Source of the DNA: Rhizobacter sp. SG703
GTDB lineage: Bacteria > Pseudomonadota > Gammaproteobacteria > Burkholderiales > Burkholderiaceae_C
Assembly: GCF_012275445.1 (NCBI RefSeq)
Contig: NZ_JAAZQK010000001.1
Location: 615,198 to 679,197, forward strand
DNA length: 64,000 nucleotides
Direction: 5' to 3'
Part shown: positions 53,801 to 64,000 of the stretch, one piece after another
Layout of the letters: each line of letters starts with the position of its first letter
Position numbering within the stretch: the first letter of the stretch is position 1
The notes under the pieces: generated by a model
Seen by the model: the letters and a program-made list of their open reading frames with translations, nothing else
What the model was told of the DNA's origin: nothing
Databases searched by the model: none
Made by a program: the position numbers and the translations under genes

Positions 53801-56800
53801 TGGCGATCAGCGCCGGCAGCGGCAGCGTGAACACCGGCATCGTCGACGCCGACACCGCGACGCTGAGCCTGTCCGCCACGTCGGCGCTGACGGAAGCCGG
53901 CGGCAGCATCGTCTACACCGCGACGCTGAGCCAGGCCCCCACCACCGACCTGAGCGTCACGCTGAGCAACGGCGCGGTCATCACCGTGCAGGCCGGCCAC
54001 CTGAGCGGCAGCACCAGCGTCGCGCTGCCGGCCAGCGACGACGTCTACGTCGACCCGGGCAGCGTCAGCGCGAGCATCCAGGGCACCACCGGCGGCGGCA
54101 TCCCGATCACCGTCGACGCGACGCCGGCCGTCACCGCCGTCAACGACAGCATCGACACGACCACCGTGTCGCTCGCGGCCACGCCCAACGCGACCGAAGG
54201 CGGCAGCATCACCTACACCGCGACGCTGACCGCCGCGGCCCAGACCCCCGTCACCGTCAACCTGTCCAACGGCGACGTGATCACCATCGCCGCCGGTGCC
54301 ACCACCGGCAGCGTGAGCCATGCCGCGCCCGCGAACGACGTGTACACCGGCAGCAGCACGGTGTCGGTGTCCATCGCCAACGCCAGCGGCGGCAACTTCG
54401 AGCAGCTGGCCGTCGACCCGACGGCGGCGCAGACCCTCGTCACCGACAGCGTCGACACCACCACCGTCCGGCTGATCGCATCCGCCAGCGCGGTCGAGGG
54501 CGGCAACATCACCTACACCGCGCAACTCACCGCGGTGGCGCAGGCCGACGTGACCGTGACGCTGTCGAACGGCGCCACCATCACCATCCTCGCCGGGACG
54601 CAAAGCGGTTCGGTGAGCCATCCGGCCCCGGCCGACGACGTCTACGCCAACGCCGGCACCGTCAGCGCCACCATCACCGGCGCGACCGGCGGCAAGTTCG
54701 AGAACCTGGCGATCGATTCGACGCCGGCGCAGACCGCCATCGGCGACAGCATCGATGCCACCACGCTGACGCTGTCGGCCCCGGCCAGCGCCGTCGAAGG
54801 CGGCAGCATCACCTACACCGCGACGCTGGGCGCGGCGGCGCAGACGCCGGTCAGCGTCACGCTGTCGAACGGCGCGACGATCACCATCGCCGCCGGTGCC
54901 ACCACCGGCACCGTCAGCGTCGCCGCCCCGGCCGACGATGCCTATGCCGGCCACGCGCCGGTCTCGGCGTCGATCACCGGCGCCACCGGCGGCAACTTCG
55001 AGCAGCTGGACGTCGACACGACGCCGCGCTCGACCAGCATCACCGACAGCGCCGACACCACCACGCTGAGCCTGTCGGCCACCGGCAGCGTGATCGAAGG
55101 CGGCAGCATCACGTACACCGCGACGCTGACGCAGGCGGCGCAGACGCCGCTCACCGTCAACCTGTCGAACGGCGACGTCATCACCATCGCCGCCGGCGCC
55201 ACCACCGGCAGCGTCACCCACGCCGCGCCGGCGAACGACGTCTACCTGAGCGGCGGCACCGTCAGCGCGACCATCGCGAACGCGAGCGGCGGCAACTTCG
55301 AGAACCTCAGCGTCGACCCGACGGCGGCCAGCACCACGCTGACCGACAGCGTCGACGCGACGACGGTCGTGCTGGCGGCCACGCCGTCGGTGGTCGAGGG
55401 CGGCAGCATCGTCTACACCGCGACGCTCGGCGCGGTGGCGCAGGCACCGGTGCTGGTGACGCTGTCGAACGGCGACACCATCACCATCGCCGCCGGCCAG
55501 TTCAGCGGCTCGGTCTCGCACCCGACCGCGGCCAACGACGTCTACCTCAACGGCGGCACGGTCTCGACCACCATCGCCAGCGCCGCTGGCGGCAACTTCG
55601 AGCAGCTGGCGCCGAGCGCCGCCGCCGCGACGACGACGGTCACCGATTCGATCGACACGACGACGCTGAGCATCACCGGCAGCGGCAGCGTCACCGAAGG
55701 TGCAAGCGCCGGCTACACGCTGTCGCTGACCAGCCCGGCGCAAGGCCCGGTCACCGTGACGCTGAGCTACAGCGGCACGGCCGCCGACGGCAGCGACTAC
55801 ACCGGCGTCGCCACCGTGACCATTCCCGCCGGCAGCAGCAGCGCGAACTTCAGCATCCCGACGCTGGACGACGCCGTGGCCGAAGGCAGCGAGCACTTCA
55901 CCGTCAGCGTGGCCTCGGCCACCGGCGGCGGTTTCGAGAACCTGGTCGTCAGCGCCGCCAATGGCAGCGTCACCACCGGCATCGTCGACAACGACAGCGC
56001 GACGCTGAGCCTGTCGGCCACGTCCGGTCTCACCGAAGCCGGCGGCAACATCGTCTACACCGCCACGCTGACCCAGGCGCCGGTGAGCGACCTGAGCGTG
56101 ACGCTGTCGAACGGCGCGGTCATCACGATCGCGGCCGGCCAGCTGAGCGGCACTGCGACAGTGGCCGTGGCACCCGGCGACGACGTCTACGTCGACCCGA
56201 CCAGCGTCAGCGCCACCATCCAGGGCACGAGCGGCGGCGGCATCCTGCTGAACATCGATCCGACGGCGGCGGTCACGACAATCGCCGACACCCCCGACAC
56301 GACGACGGTCACGCTGAAAGCGTCGGCGACCAGCGTCGCCGAAGGCGGCAGCATCGTCTACACCGCCAGCGTCGACCACCCGGTGACCGGCTCGCCGCTG
56401 GTGCTGGTGCTGTCGAACGGCCAGAGCATCACCATCGCCGTCGGCCAGAGCAGCGGCAACAGCGCGCCGTTCGCGGTGCGCCCCGACGACGCTTATGCGC
56501 AAGGCGACCAGCCGCTGAACGTCGGCATCGTGTCGCACAGCGGTGCCAACTACGAGAACCTGGCCACCGGCAGCACGGTGGCGACCACCGTCACCGACAA
56601 CGCCAGCACGACCACCGTGACGCTGAGTGCGTCGACGGCGTCGGTGGCCGAAGGCGGCAGCATCGTCTACACCGCGTCGGTGAACCAGCCGGTGTCCGGC
56701 CAGGACTTCGTCGTCACGCTGAGCAACGGCCAGACCATCACCATCCCGGTCGGCCAGAGCAGCGCCGACAGCGCGCCCTTCGCGGTGCGCGCGGACGATG

Positions 56801-59800
56801 CGTATGCGCAGGGCACGCAGACGCTGAACGTCGGCGTCAGCGCGACCAGCGGCGGCAACTACGAGGCCGTGGCGCACACGTCGACGGTCAGCACCGCCGT
56901 CACCGACGACGGCGACCTGACGACCGTCACGCTGAAGGCATCGTCGGCCTCGGTGGCCGAGGGCACGGGCGTCAGCTACACCGCCACGCTCGACCATGCC
57001 GTCACCGGCTCCGACTTCGTGATCACGCTGAGCAACGGCCAGACGATCACGATCCCGGTCGGCCAGTCCAGCGCCAGCAGCCCGGCCGTCGTGCTGCGTG
57101 CCGACGACGTCGACGCGCAGGGTTCGCAATCGGTGGTGGTCGGCGTCACCGGCACGGCCGGCGGCAACTTCGAGGCGCTCAACACCGCCAGCACCGCCAG
57201 CACCAGCGTCACCGACGACGCCGATGCGACGACCGTCACGCTGAAGGCGTCGAGCGGCTCGGTGTCCGAAGGCGGCAACATCGTCTACACCGCCGAACTC
57301 GACCATGCGGTGAGCGGCCAGGACCTGGTGCTGACGCTGACCAACGGGCAGAGCATCACGATCGCAGTCGGCCAGACCAGCGGCAGCTCGGCACCGTTCG
57401 CTGTGCGCGCGGACGATGCCTATGTGCAGGGCACGCAGACGCTGAGCGTCGGCGTCGGCTCGCACACCGGCGGCAACTTCGAGGCGCTGACGACCACCAG
57501 CACCGTCAGTACCGACGTCAACGACAACGGCACGCAGACGGTCGCCACGGTGACGGCGTCGGCCGGCGCGGTGGCCGAAGGCACGGCGGTCAGCTACACC
57601 GTCACGCTGAACCAGGCGGTCACCGGCTCCGATTTCAGCGTGACGCTGAGCAACGGCCAGAGCGTGACCATTCCGGTCGGCCAGAGCTCGGCCAGCACCG
57701 CGGCCCTGGTGCTGCGCGGCGACGACGCGCATATGCAAGGCACGCAGACGGTGTCGGTCGGCATCACCGGCACCAGCGGCGGCAATTTCGAGGCGGTGAA
57801 CAGCAGCTCGACGGCCCAGGTGGACGTGAGCGACGACGCCGACGTGACGACGGTGTCGATCAGCGGCGCGAGCAGCGTCGCCGAAGGCGCGAGCGCCGGC
57901 TACACGCTGACGCTGGACCACGTCGCCGCCACGCCGGTGACCGTGACGCTGAGCTACAGCGGCGTCGCCGCCGATGGAAGCGACTACACCGGTGTCGCCA
58001 CCGTCACCATCCCGGCCGGCAGCAGCAGCGCCAGCTTCAACCTGGCGACCATCGACGACGCGCTGGCCGAGGGCACCGAGAGCTTCACCGTGACGGTGAC
58101 CGGCGCGAGCGGCGGCGGCTTCGAGAGCCTGGCCGTGGGCAGCGCGAACAGCGTCACCACCGGCATCGTCGACAACGACAGCGCGACGCTGAGCCTGTCG
58201 GCCACGTCCGGTCTCACCGAGGCCGGCGGCAACATCGTCTACACCGCCACGCTGACCCAGGCGCCGGTGAGCGACATGACGGTGACCCTGTCGAACGGGG
58301 CGAGCATCACGATCCTGGCCGGGCACCTGAGCGGCAACACGCAGGTGGCGGTGGCCGCGAGCGACGACGTGTATGTCGACCCGACCAGCGTGTCGGCGAC
58401 GATCCAGGGCACGAGCGGCGGCGGCATCCTGCTGTCGATCGACCCGACACCGGCCGTCACGGCCATCGCCGATACCGTCGACACCACCACTGTCACGTTG
58501 AGCGCCTCGACCAACTCGGTCTCCGAAGGCGGCAGCATCGTCTACACGGCCAACGTCGACCACGTCGTCACCGGCTCGCCGCTGGTGCTGACCCTCAGCA
58601 ACGGCCAAACCATCACCATCGCTGCCGGCCAGTCCAGCGGCACCAGTGCCGCCTTCGCCGTGCGCGCCGACGACGCCTACACCCAGGGCGACCAGACCGT
58701 CTCGGTCGGCATCAGCTCGCACACCGGCGGCAACTACGAGGCGTTGACGACCACGTCGACCGTGTCCACGACGGTCACCGACAACGCCAGCGCGACCACC
58801 GTCACGCTCACGCCCTCGGCCACGTCCGTCGCCGAAGGCGGCAGCATCAGCTACACCGCCAGCGTCAACAATCCGGTCACCGGTTCGCCCTTCGTCGTCA
58901 CGCTGTCCAACGGCCAGACGATCACGATCCCGGTCGGTCAATCCAGCGCGAGCAGCGCGGCCACTGCCGTGCGTGCGGACGACTTCTACGCCCAAGGGAA
59001 TCAGACCGTCTCGGTCGGCATCACCAATACCGCGGGTGGCAACTTCGAGGCTGTCACCACGACGAGCACCGCCAGCACCACCGTCACCGACGACGGCGAC
59101 GCCACCGTCGTCACGCTGAGCGCTTCGGCCAACTCGGTCTCCGAAGGCGGCAGCATCGTCTACACGGCCAACGTCGACCACGTCGTCACCGGCTCGCCGC
59201 TGGTGCTGACCCTCAGCAACGGGCAGACCATCACCATCGCTGCCGGCCAGTCCAGCGGCACCAGTGCCGCCTTCGCCGTGCGCGCCGACGACGCCTACAC
59301 CCAGGGCGACCAGACTGTCTCGGTCAGCATCAGCTCGCACACCGGCGGCAACTACGAGGCGTTGACGACCACCAGCACCGTCAGCACCACCGTCACCGAC
59401 AACGCCAGCGCAACCACGGTCACCCTCACGCCCTCGGCCACGTCCGTCGCCGAAGGTGGCAGCATCAGCTACACCGCCAGCGTCAACAATCCGGTCACCG
59501 GTTCGCCCTTCGTCGTCACGCTGTCCAACGGTCAGACCATCACGATCCCGGTCGGTCAATCCAGCGCGAGCAGCGCGGCCACCGCCGTGCGTGCGGACGA
59601 CTTCTACGCCCAAGGCAACCAGACCGTCTCGGTCGGCATCACCAATACCGCGGGTGGCAACTTCGAGGCTGTCACCACGACGAGCACGGCCAGCACCACC
59701 GTCACCGACGACGGCGACGCCACCGTCGTCACGCTGAGCGCTTCGGCCAACTCGGTCTCCGAAGGCGGCAGCATCGTCTACACGGCCAACGTCGACCACG

Positions 59801-62800
59801 TCGTCACCGGTTCGCCGCTGGTGCTCACCCTCAGCAACGGGCAGACCATCACCATTGCTGCCGGCCAGTCCAGCGGCACCAGTGCCGCCTTCGCCGTGCG
59901 CGCCGACGACGCCTACACCCAGGGCGACCAGACTGTCTCGGTCAGCATCAGCTCGCACACCGGCGGCAACTACGAGGCGTTGACGACCACCAGCACCGTC
60001 AGCACCACCGTCACCGACAACGCCAGCGCAACCACGGTCACCCTCACGCCCTCGGCCACGTCCGTCGCCGAAGGTGGCAGCATCAGCTACACCGCCAGCG
60101 TCAACAATCCGGTCACCGGTTCGCCCTTCGTCGTCACGCTGTCCAACGGCCAGACGATCACGATCCCGGTCGGTCAATCCAGCGCGAGCAGCGCGCCCTT
60201 CGCGGTGCGCGGCGACGACGCGTATGTCCAGGGCACGCAGACGCTGAACGTCGGCGTCAGCTCGACCAGCGGCGGCAACTACGAGGCCGTGACGCACACG
60301 TCGACGGCCAGCACCAGCGTCACCGACGACGCCGATGCGACGACCGTCACGCTGAAGGCGTCGAGCAGTTCGGTGTCCGAAGGCGGCAGCATCGTCTACA
60401 CCGCCGAGCTCGACCATGCGGTGAGCGGCCAGGACCTGGTGCTGACGCTGACCAACGGCCAGAGCATCACGATCGCAGTCGGCCAGACCAGCGGCAGCTC
60501 GGCACCGTTCGCTGTGCGCGCGGACGATGCCTATGTGCAGGGCACGCAGACGCTGAGCGTCGGCGTCGGCTCGCACACCGGCGGCAACTTCGAGGCGCTG
60601 ACGACCACCAGCACCGTCAGAACCGACGTCACCGACAACGCCAGCGCGACCACCGTCATCCTCAGCAGTTCGGCCAACTCCGTCGTCGAAGGCGGCAGCG
60701 TCACCTACACCGCGACGCTCGACCACGCCGTCACCGGCTCGCCGCTGGTGCTGACCCTGAGCAACGGCCAGACCATCACCATCCCGGTCGGCCAGTCCAG
60801 CGCGAGCGCCGCGCCTTATGTGCCACGTGCCGACGATGCCTATGCTCAAGGCACGCAGACGATCACCGTCGGTGTGTCCTCCAGCTCGGGCGGCAACTTC
60901 GAGGCGCTGACCACCTCGTCGACCGTGGCCACTTCGGTCACCGACGACAGCGACGTGACCACCGTCAGCCTGTCGGGGTCGAGCACCGTCACCGAGGGCG
61001 GCGCAGCCACCTACACGCTGACACTGAGCAACCCCGCCACCAGCGCCGTCACCGTCACGCTGAACTACACCGGCACCGCGAGCAATGGCACCGACTACAC
61101 CGGCGTCACGACCGTCACGATCCCCGCCGGCGCCAGCAGCGCCAATTTCAGCGTCGCAACGGCCGCCGATGGCCGCGACGAACCGAACGAAACGATCGTG
61201 GTCTCCATCGGCACCGTCATCGGAGGCGGATTCGAAGCCATCGCGCCGCATGCCACGAACAACACGCTGACCACTTCCCTGGTCGACAACGACCCGACCC
61301 CGACGCTGTCGATCAACAACGTCACCGTCAACGAAGCCGCCGGCACGGCCACCTTCACGGTGACGCTGTCGGCCGCGTCGGGCCAGGCCGTCTCGGTCAA
61401 CTACGGCATGTCCAACGGCACCGCCACGGCCGGCTCCGACTACGCCGCGTCCAGCGGTACGCTCACCTTCGCCGCGGGCTCGACCGTCCAGACCATCACG
61501 GTCCCGATCACCAACGACACCCTCGCCGAGGCCACCGAGACCTTCAACGTCACGCTGAGCGGCGCCACGAACGCGACCATCGCGGTGGCCACCGGCGTCG
61601 GCAGCATCATCGACAACGACCAGCCGCCGGCGATCGACCTCGATTCGAACAACTCCACCGCCACAGGCGTCGGCTACGCGACCACCTTCATCGAGAACGG
61701 CTCGGGTGTCTCGATCGCCGATTCCGACATCAAGATCACCGACGTCGACAGCGCATCGCTGGCCAGCGCCACCATCACGCTGACGAACGCCAAGAGTGGC
61801 GACGTGCTGACCGTCGGCACGCTGCCGGCGGGCATCACCGCCAACGTCGTGGGCAACGTCATCACGCTCAGCGGTGCCGCGTCGCTCGCCAGCTACGAGA
61901 CGGCGATTCGCGCGATCACCTACTCGAACTCCAGCGACACGCCCGACACCACCAACCGCGTGATCACCGTCGTCGCCAACGACGGCACCAGCAACAGCGC
62001 CACCGCGACGACGACGATCAGCGTGGTCGCCGTCAACGACGCCCCGGTGGCCCACAGCGACGAGGCCAGCGTCACCGCTGCGGCCACGCTGAGCGTCACG
62101 GCCGCGGACGGCGTGATCCTGTCGGCGGCCACGCCGGCCGGCACCGACACCGACCCCGAAGGCAATGCCTTGACCGTCGCGTTCGCCGTCGCCGGAACCG
62201 GCACTCCGGCGACCGCGATCACCGCCGCCGGCACCACCATCACCGGCACCTACGGCACGCTGACGCTGAAGAGCGACGGCAGCTACAGCTACGCGGCCAG
62301 CAACGCCAATGCAGTCGCGACCGGCACCACGGTCGACGACGTGTTCACCTACCAGGTCAAGGACCCGAGCGGCGCCACGTCGAACACGACGCTGACGGTC
62401 CACGTCGCCGGCCAGGCCGACACGCTGACCGCCAGCACGCCGACCACGACGGTCGTCACCAACACCCTGGGCCTGAACGGCGAGTACTACGGCTACAACG
62501 AAAGCGCGGTGAACGGCAACCGCCGCCACAGCGACGACGGGAGCGTGGGCAACCTCAACCAAGTGTCGGACTTCAACACGCTGGTCAACGCCCGCAATGC
62601 GGCAATGGGCGGCAGCAACGCCATCCTCGGCACCTCGACCGCAGCCGTCACCGGCACGGTCGATGCCCGCTTCCTTGCGAAGACCATCGACTACGGCAGC
62701 GCGCCTGAGGTCACCAACTCGCTGGGCTCGAACAAGAATGTCGCAGCCGGTGGCTCCACCGCGACGCTGACCGACAGCAACAGCTCGCTGTACAAGTTCC

Positions 62801-63870
62801 TCGACCGCACCGGCACCGGCGGCCCCGATGTCGGCTCGCTGAAGATCGAGACCGGCACCGGCGCCGGCAGCGTCGGCGGGTCCGGTCCGTCGAGCGGCCT
62901 GGGCACCACCACCGACGCAGGCATCCGCCTGACCGGCGAGGTGTACATGGCGGCCGGCAGCTACGACATCCGCGTCACCGCGGACGACGGCTTCCGCCTG
63001 AAACTCGACGGCCACCAGGTCGCGATCTTCGACGACATCCAGTCGCCGACCACCCGCGTCTACACCGGCGTGCCGATCACCGGCGGGCTGACGGCGATGG
63101 AACTGCTCTATTGGGAGCAAGGCGGCAACGCGGTGCTGAAGATCGAGATCAAGGCCACGGGGTCGGCGGACACGAGCTACCAGACGCTGGGCACGAGCAG
63201 CTTCGCGATGTTCAGCGATGCGAATGCGCCGACGCTGTCGGACACGCAGGACATCGTGCTGAACAGCGGCCAGTACGTGATCCGCACCGGCTCCACGCTG
63301 GACGGCGGGGTCGGCAACGACACGCTGACCGGCAGCGCCGCTCGCGACAAGCTGATCGGCGGCGACGGCAACGACTCGATGAATGGCGGCGCGGCCGACG
63401 ACACGCTGATCGGCGGCAAGGGCAACGACCTGCTGACCGGCGGCGCCGGCCACGACGTTTTCCAGTGGAAGTTCGCCGACCAGGGCACGGTCGCGGCACC
63501 GGCGCGCGACGTGATCACCGATTTCGACAACGCCAACAACTCCGGCGACGTGCTCGACCTGCGCGACCTGCTGGTCGGCGAATCGCACACGGCGAACGGC
63601 GTGACGACCGCGACCAACATCGGCACCAACAACGCGACCGCGATCACCGTCGACCACGGCAACCTGAGCAACTACCTGCACTTCTCGGTAGTGGGTGGCA
63701 ACACGGTGGTCGAGGTCAGCACGACCGGCGGCTTCACCGGCGGCACCTACAACGCCGGTGCGGTGAACCAGGTGATCACGATCAACAACCTGAACCTCGT
63801 CGGTACGTTCACGAACGACAACCAGGTGCTCGACGACCTGCTGAAGCGCGGCAAGCTGGTGGTGGATTGA
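50833..63870 (+). CDS. Giant RTX adhesin secreted by a type I system (LapA-like, 4345 residues)
   Basis: Surface adhesin expected to anchor cells in biofilms. Order of parts: an N-terminal retention-type module (about 1-125) with PAAG at 91-94 (in TAPAAG), where LapG-type proteases cut other family members, then a Gly run; an Ala/Pro linker (about 140-175); two cadherin/VCBS-like domains (about 175-390); and about 31 repeats of 95-103 residues (Ig-like, with several Calx-beta-like). These are followed by further cadherin/VCBS-like domains (about 3600-3870), a PA14-like domain (about 3880-4120), five RTX nonapeptide units such as GGDGNDSMN (about 4155-4200) and a C-terminal type I secretion signal. 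I see no cysteine. It lies directly downstream of its likely ABC exporter and adaptor genes. Confidence 0.95.
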   Translation: MPTIVQTQHGKVSALWGAALIRTPDGHVRALQIGDVVNKGDVVLTTQDGIVRLDDVDAPTMAAAPKVPATADTDIDRVIAELNQPDSQTAPAAGLTGGGGGGLTPGLRVDRIAENITPASLELADTAAAAPATTPIVATTPTGDGLAAAPAPAAAPAPAPTPAGPPPAPQNAAPSAIAGNASGLEDSTLPLPLRGSDADGNVVSVTIVSIPAGASLLLADGVTVVTAGQTLSAADAAGLLFKPAADFNGNSSVSFTVTDDSGAVSAPASVAISVTPVNDLPVATSVPAGSGLEDTTIAVHLGGSDIDGSVTSVTVTTLPQHGTLYLPDGTTPVSAGTPMSAADAANLVFRPDPNYHGSTDIGFTVTDNEGGTSAPASVPVIVTPEGTSIALTASAATVTEGGSLSYTATLNNPVAGSPLVITLSNGSTITIPVGQSSGSSAPVPVRADDGYVQGPQTVAVSVTQASGGDFASLDPNASTSSTVVDDADTTSLTLSPSASTLAEGGSIVYTATLNNPVTGSPLVITLDNGQTITIPVGQSSASSAPFVVRGDDAYAQGTQTLTVGVASTSGGNFEGLAPAAPVSTSVTDNGSHSTVVLSASAASVTEGGSIVYTATVSSPVSGTPLVLTLDNGQTITIPVGQSSASSAPFAVRADDLLAQGPQTVTAAIAGSSGGGYESLTPVGSPSTSVTDDADATTVSLSATPSVAEGGSIVYTATLGAPAATDVTVTLSNGATITIAAGTSSGSVAHAAPADSVYADAGSVSATINGATGGGFEQLTVNPAAAATAVTDTVDTTTVTLTASPSVVEGGSIVYTASLGAPALTPVTVTLSNGDVITIAAGASSGSVAHATAADDVYTNAHTVSTTISSASGGQFENLALNPAPATTSVADSIDTTTVSITGSSTVNEGADASYTLSLTSPAQTAVTVTLSYSGTAADGSDFTGVTTVTIPAGSSSATFSVAALADGTAEGPEQFTVSIAGATGGSFENLAISAGSGSVNTGIVDADTATLSLSATSALTEAGGSIVYTATLSQAPTTDLSVTLSNGAVITVQAGHLSGSTSVALPASDDVYVDPGSVSASIQGTTGGGIPITVDATPAVTAVNDSIDTTTVSLAATPNATEGGSITYTATLTAAAQTPVTVNLSNGDVITIAAGATTGSVSHAAPANDVYTGSSTVSVSIANASGGNFEQLAVDPTAAQTLVTDSVDTTTVRLIASASAVEGGNITYTAQLTAVAQADVTVTLSNGATITILAGTQSGSVSHPAPADDVYANAGTVSATITGATGGKFENLAIDSTPAQTAIGDSIDATTLTLSAPASAVEGGSITYTATLGAAAQTPVSVTLSNGATITIAAGATTGTVSVAAPADDAYAGHAPVSASITGATGGNFEQLDVDTTPRSTSITDSADTTTLSLSATGSVIEGGSITYTATLTQAAQTPLTVNLSNGDVITIAAGATTGSVTHAAPANDVYLSGGTVSATIANASGGNFENLSVDPTAASTTLTDSVDATTVVLAATPSVVEGGSIVYTATLGAVAQAPVLVTLSNGDTITIAAGQFSGSVSHPTAANDVYLNGGTVSTTIASAAGGNFEQLAPSAAAATTTVTDSIDTTTLSITGSGSVTEGASAGYTLSLTSPAQGPVTVTLSYSGTAADGSDYTGVATVTIPAGSSSANFSIPTLDDAVAEGSEHFTVSVASATGGGFENLVVSAANGSVTTGIVDNDSATLSLSATSGLTEAGGNIVYTATLTQAPVSDLSVTLSNGAVITIAAGQLSGTATVAVAPGDDVYVDPTSVSATIQGTSGGGILLNIDPTAAVTTIADTPDTTTVTLKASATSVAEGGSIVYTASVDHPVTGSPLVLVLSNGQSITIAVGQSSGNSAPFAVRPDDAYAQGDQPLNVGIVSHSGANYENLATGSTVATTVTDNASTTTVTLSASTASVAEGGSIVYTASVNQPVSGQDFVVTLSNGQTITIPVGQSSADSAPFAVRADDAYAQGTQTLNVGVSATSGGNYEAVAHTSTVSTAVTDDGDLTTVTLKASSASVAEGTGVSYTATLDHAVTGSDFVITLSNGQTITIPVGQSSASSPAVVLRADDVDAQGSQSVVVGVTGTAGGNFEALNTASTASTSVTDDADATTVTLKASSGSVSEGGNIVYTAELDHAVSGQDLVLTLTNGQSITIAVGQTSGSSAPFAVRADDAYVQGTQTLSVGVGSHTGGNFEALTTTSTVSTDVNDNGTQTVATVTASAGAVAEGTAVSYTVTLNQAVTGSDFSVTLSNGQSVTIPVGQSSASTAALVLRGDDAHMQGTQTVSVGITGTSGGNFEAVNSSSTAQVDVSDDADVTTVSISGASSVAEGASAGYTLTLDHVAATPVTVTLSYSGVAADGSDYTGVATVTIPAGSSSASFNLATIDDALAEGTESFTVTVTGASGGGFESLAVGSANSVTTGIVDNDSATLSLSATSGLTEAGGNIVYTATLTQAPVSDMTVTLSNGASITILAGHLSGNTQVAVAASDDVYVDPTSVSATIQGTSGGGILLSIDPTPAVTAIADTVDTTTVTLSASTNSVSEGGSIVYTANVDHVVTGSPLVLTLSNGQTITIAAGQSSGTSAAFAVRADDAYTQGDQTVSVGISSHTGGNYEALTTTSTVSTTVTDNASATTVTLTPSATSVAEGGSISYTASVNNPVTGSPFVVTLSNGQTITIPVGQSSASSAATAVRADDFYAQGNQTVSVGITNTAGGNFEAVTTTSTASTTVTDDGDATVVTLSASANSVSEGGSIVYTANVDHVVTGSPLVLTLSNGQTITIAAGQSSGTSAAFAVRADDAYTQGDQTVSVSISSHTGGNYEALTTTSTVSTTVTDNASATTVTLTPSATSVAEGGSISYTASVNNPVTGSPFVVTLSNGQTITIPVGQSSASSAATAVRADDFYAQGNQTVSVGITNTAGGNFEAVTTTSTASTTVTDDGDATVVTLSASANSVSEGGSIVYTANVDHVVTGSPLVLTLSNGQTITIAAGQSSGTSAAFAVRADDAYTQGDQTVSVSISSHTGGNYEALTTTSTVSTTVTDNASATTVTLTPSATSVAEGGSISYTASVNNPVTGSPFVVTLSNGQTITIPVGQSSASSAPFAVRGDDAYVQGTQTLNVGVSSTSGGNYEAVTHTSTASTSVTDDADATTVTLKASSSSVSEGGSIVYTAELDHAVSGQDLVLTLTNGQSITIAVGQTSGSSAPFAVRADDAYVQGTQTLSVGVGSHTGGNFEALTTTSTVRTDVTDNASATTVILSSSANSVVEGGSVTYTATLDHAVTGSPLVLTLSNGQTITIPVGQSSASAAPYVPRADDAYAQGTQTITVGVSSSSGGNFEALTTSSTVATSVTDDSDVTTVSLSGSSTVTEGGAATYTLTLSNPATSAVTVTLNYTGTASNGTDYTGVTTVTIPAGASSANFSVATAADGRDEPNETIVVSIGTVIGGGFEAIAPHATNNTLTTSLVDNDPTPTLSINNVTVNEAAGTATFTVTLSAASGQAVSVNYGMSNGTATAGSDYAASSGTLTFAAGSTVQTITVPITNDTLAEATETFNVTLSGATNATIAVATGVGSIIDNDQPPAIDLDSNNSTATGVGYATTFIENGSGVSIADSDIKITDVDSASLASATITLTNAKSGDVLTVGTLPAGITANVVGNVITLSGAASLASYETAIRAITYSNSSDTPDTTNRVITVVANDGTSNSATATTTISVVAVNDAPVAHSDEASVTAAATLSVTAADGVILSAATPAGTDTDPEGNALTVAFAVAGTGTPATAITAAGTTITGTYGTLTLKSDGSYSYAASNANAVATGTTVDDVFTYQVKDPSGATSNTTLTVHVAGQADTLTASTPTTTVVTNTLGLNGEYYGYNESAVNGNRRHSDDGSVGNLNQVSDFNTLVNARNAAMGGSNAILGTSTAAVTGTVDARFLAKTIDYGSAPEVTNSLGSNKNVAAGGSTATLTDSNSSLYKFLDRTGTGGPDVGSLKIETGTGAGSVGGSGPSSGLGTTTDAGIRLTGEVYMAAGSYDIRVTADDGFRLKLDGHQVAIFDDIQSPTTRVYTGVPITGGLTAMELLYWEQGGNAVLKIEIKATGSADTSYQTLGTSSFAMFSDANAPTLSDTQDIVLNSGQYVIRTGSTLDGGVGNDTLTGSAARDKLIGGDGNDSMNGGAADDTLIGGKGNDLLTGGAGHDVFQWKFADQGTVAAPARDVITDFDNANNSGDVLDLRDLLVGESHTANGVTTATNIGTNNATAITVDHGNLSNYLHFSVVGGNTVVEVSTTGGFTGGTYNAGAVNQVITINNLNLVGTFTNDNQVLDDLLKRGKLVVD
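51995..61620 (+). repeat. Tandem array of about 31 adhesin domain repeats
   Basis: Repeats of roughly 285-310 bp, each opening with a Thr-Val-x-Leu strand, then [10 protein letters not shown], [13 protein letters not shown] and SGGNFE, and ending with a short VTDxxD linker to the next. Most are Ig-like bacterial adhesin domains. Units opening near 53518, 55663, 57847, 60958 and 61300 have the Calx-beta form ([20 protein letters not shown]). Sequence identity between units varies along the array. Confidence 0.85.
58492..60195 (+). repeat. Nearly identical 618-bp (206-residue, two-domain) repeat, 2.75 copies
   Basis: The same landmark (AACTCGGTCTCCGAAGG) occurs at 58513, 59131 and 59749, exactly 618 bp apart. 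Each unit encodes two adhesin domains. The third copy stops matching at 60196. Copies differ at only scattered, mostly silent bases, which indicates recent duplication or gene conversion, and makes the region prone to recombination and to assembly collapse. Confidence 0.9.
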
Positions 63871-63874
63871 TCGC

Positions 63875-63934
63875 GTCGCCCGGATGCAGATCCGGGCGAC
63901 GTGACCGTGAAACCCGGATTGGCAACCGGGCTAC
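63875..63934. repeat. REP-like hairpins after the adhesin gene
   Basis: GTCGCCCGGAT-GCAG-ATCCGGGCGAC is a perfect 11-bp stem at 63875-63900, five bases after the adhesin stop. A second palindrome, CCCGGATTGGCAACCGGGCTAC, follows at 63913-63934 and is nearly the same as the element at 19711-19732. No T-run follows on the plus strand. It is likely a terminator or mRNA-stabilising element between convergent genes. Confidence 0.65.
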
Positions 63935-63935
63935 A

Positions 63936-64000
63936 TCACGTGTTCTCGCTGATCCAGGGGCCGGTCGCGCCGTCGATGCCGCAGTCCCACAGGCGCTGCG
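63936..64000 (-). CDS. C-terminus of a possible EAL-domain (LapD-like) protein, cut by the window
   Basis: One minus-strand frame reads QRLWDCGIDGATGPWISENT and then TGA at 63936-63938. The pattern Leu-x(5)-Asp-Gly-Ala-x-Gly-Pro resembles the last strand of EAL phosphodiesterase domains, including degenerate LapD-type receptors. Only 20 residues are visible, so this is tentative. If right, it would place a c-di-GMP receptor or phosphodiesterase next to the LapA-like adhesin, the usual control partner. Confidence 0.3.
   Translation of the reverse strand, partial: QRLWDCGIDGATGPWISENT

Noticed and set aside
51995-61620. Adhesin repeats considered as separate genes or a phage tail region
   Set aside because: One uninterrupted frame links the N-terminal module to the RTX C-terminus, and all units belong to adhesin-type beta-sandwich families.
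50734-63681. A minus-strand open frame of more than 4300 codons opposite the adhesin
   Set aside because: It mirrors the plus-strand repeats, reads as low-complexity Arg/Gly/Asp/Val sequence without domains, and arises from GC-rich codon bias in a repetitive gene. The plus strand carries the secretion signal, RTX units and ribosome-binding site.

Overview
The window is very GC-rich chromosomal DNA with dense coding on both strands. It most likely comes from a betaproteobacterium of the order Burkholderiales, of the Rubrivivax/Methylibium/Leptothrix kind. This is inferred from the thrS-infC-rpmI-rplT-pheS-pheT order, a phaC-phaA-phaB polyhydroxyalkanoate operon, the sequence character of PheS, IF-3 and PhaC, and frequent 1-4 nt stop/start overlaps. 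No rRNA, tRNA, CRISPR array, IS element or prophage gene was seen.

Layout. 1-6280 (minus): translation operon thrS, infC, rpmI, rplT, pheS and the first two thirds of pheT. thrS is preceded by a candidate Thr-rich leader peptide, an antiterminator segment and an intrinsic terminator. infC starts with AUC. 6279-8919 (minus): a glycine-zipper lipoprotein, aquaporin Z, an acyl-CoA thioesterase and a UbiE-like methyltransferase. 9055-19703 (plus): a tightly overlapping 12-gene operon resembling aryl-polyene type II fatty-acid/polyketide clusters (ACP, AMP-ligase, two hotdog dehydratases, LpxL-type acyltransferase, LolA-like carrier, MMPL exporter, ketosynthase plus partner, ketoreductase) with an unexpected polysaccharide deacetylase. 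19729-27222: an NTF2-like protein, a TctD/TctE-type two-component pair with an XRE regulator, a molybdopterin oxidoreductase, a ferritin-like putative hydrolase, a CHMI-family isomerase and a small unknown gene.

27256-34847: purL (minus), then map and glnD (plus), ordinary housekeeping genes. 34889-39461 (minus): a TPP-enzyme homologue, a LysR regulator and an FAD-linked 2-hydroxyacid oxidase. The upstream regions of the TPP-enzyme gene and the oxidase gene share a spaced motif that looks like a common operator. 39886-43709 (minus): phaC, phaA, phaB for polyhydroxybutyrate synthesis. 43814-46815: a small membrane protein, pgeF, maiA, an FAH-family hydrolase and a Nudix hydrolase.

46862-63870 (plus): a type I secretion system (LapB-like ABC exporter, LapC/HlyD-like adaptor) followed by a 4345-residue RTX adhesin. 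The adhesin has an N-terminal retention-type module, about 31 Ig/Calx-beta-like repeats, a PA14-like domain and an RTX/type I secretion C-terminus. The last 65 bases may hold the C-terminus of an EAL-domain protein on the minus strand, which would fit c-di-GMP control of adhesin retention.
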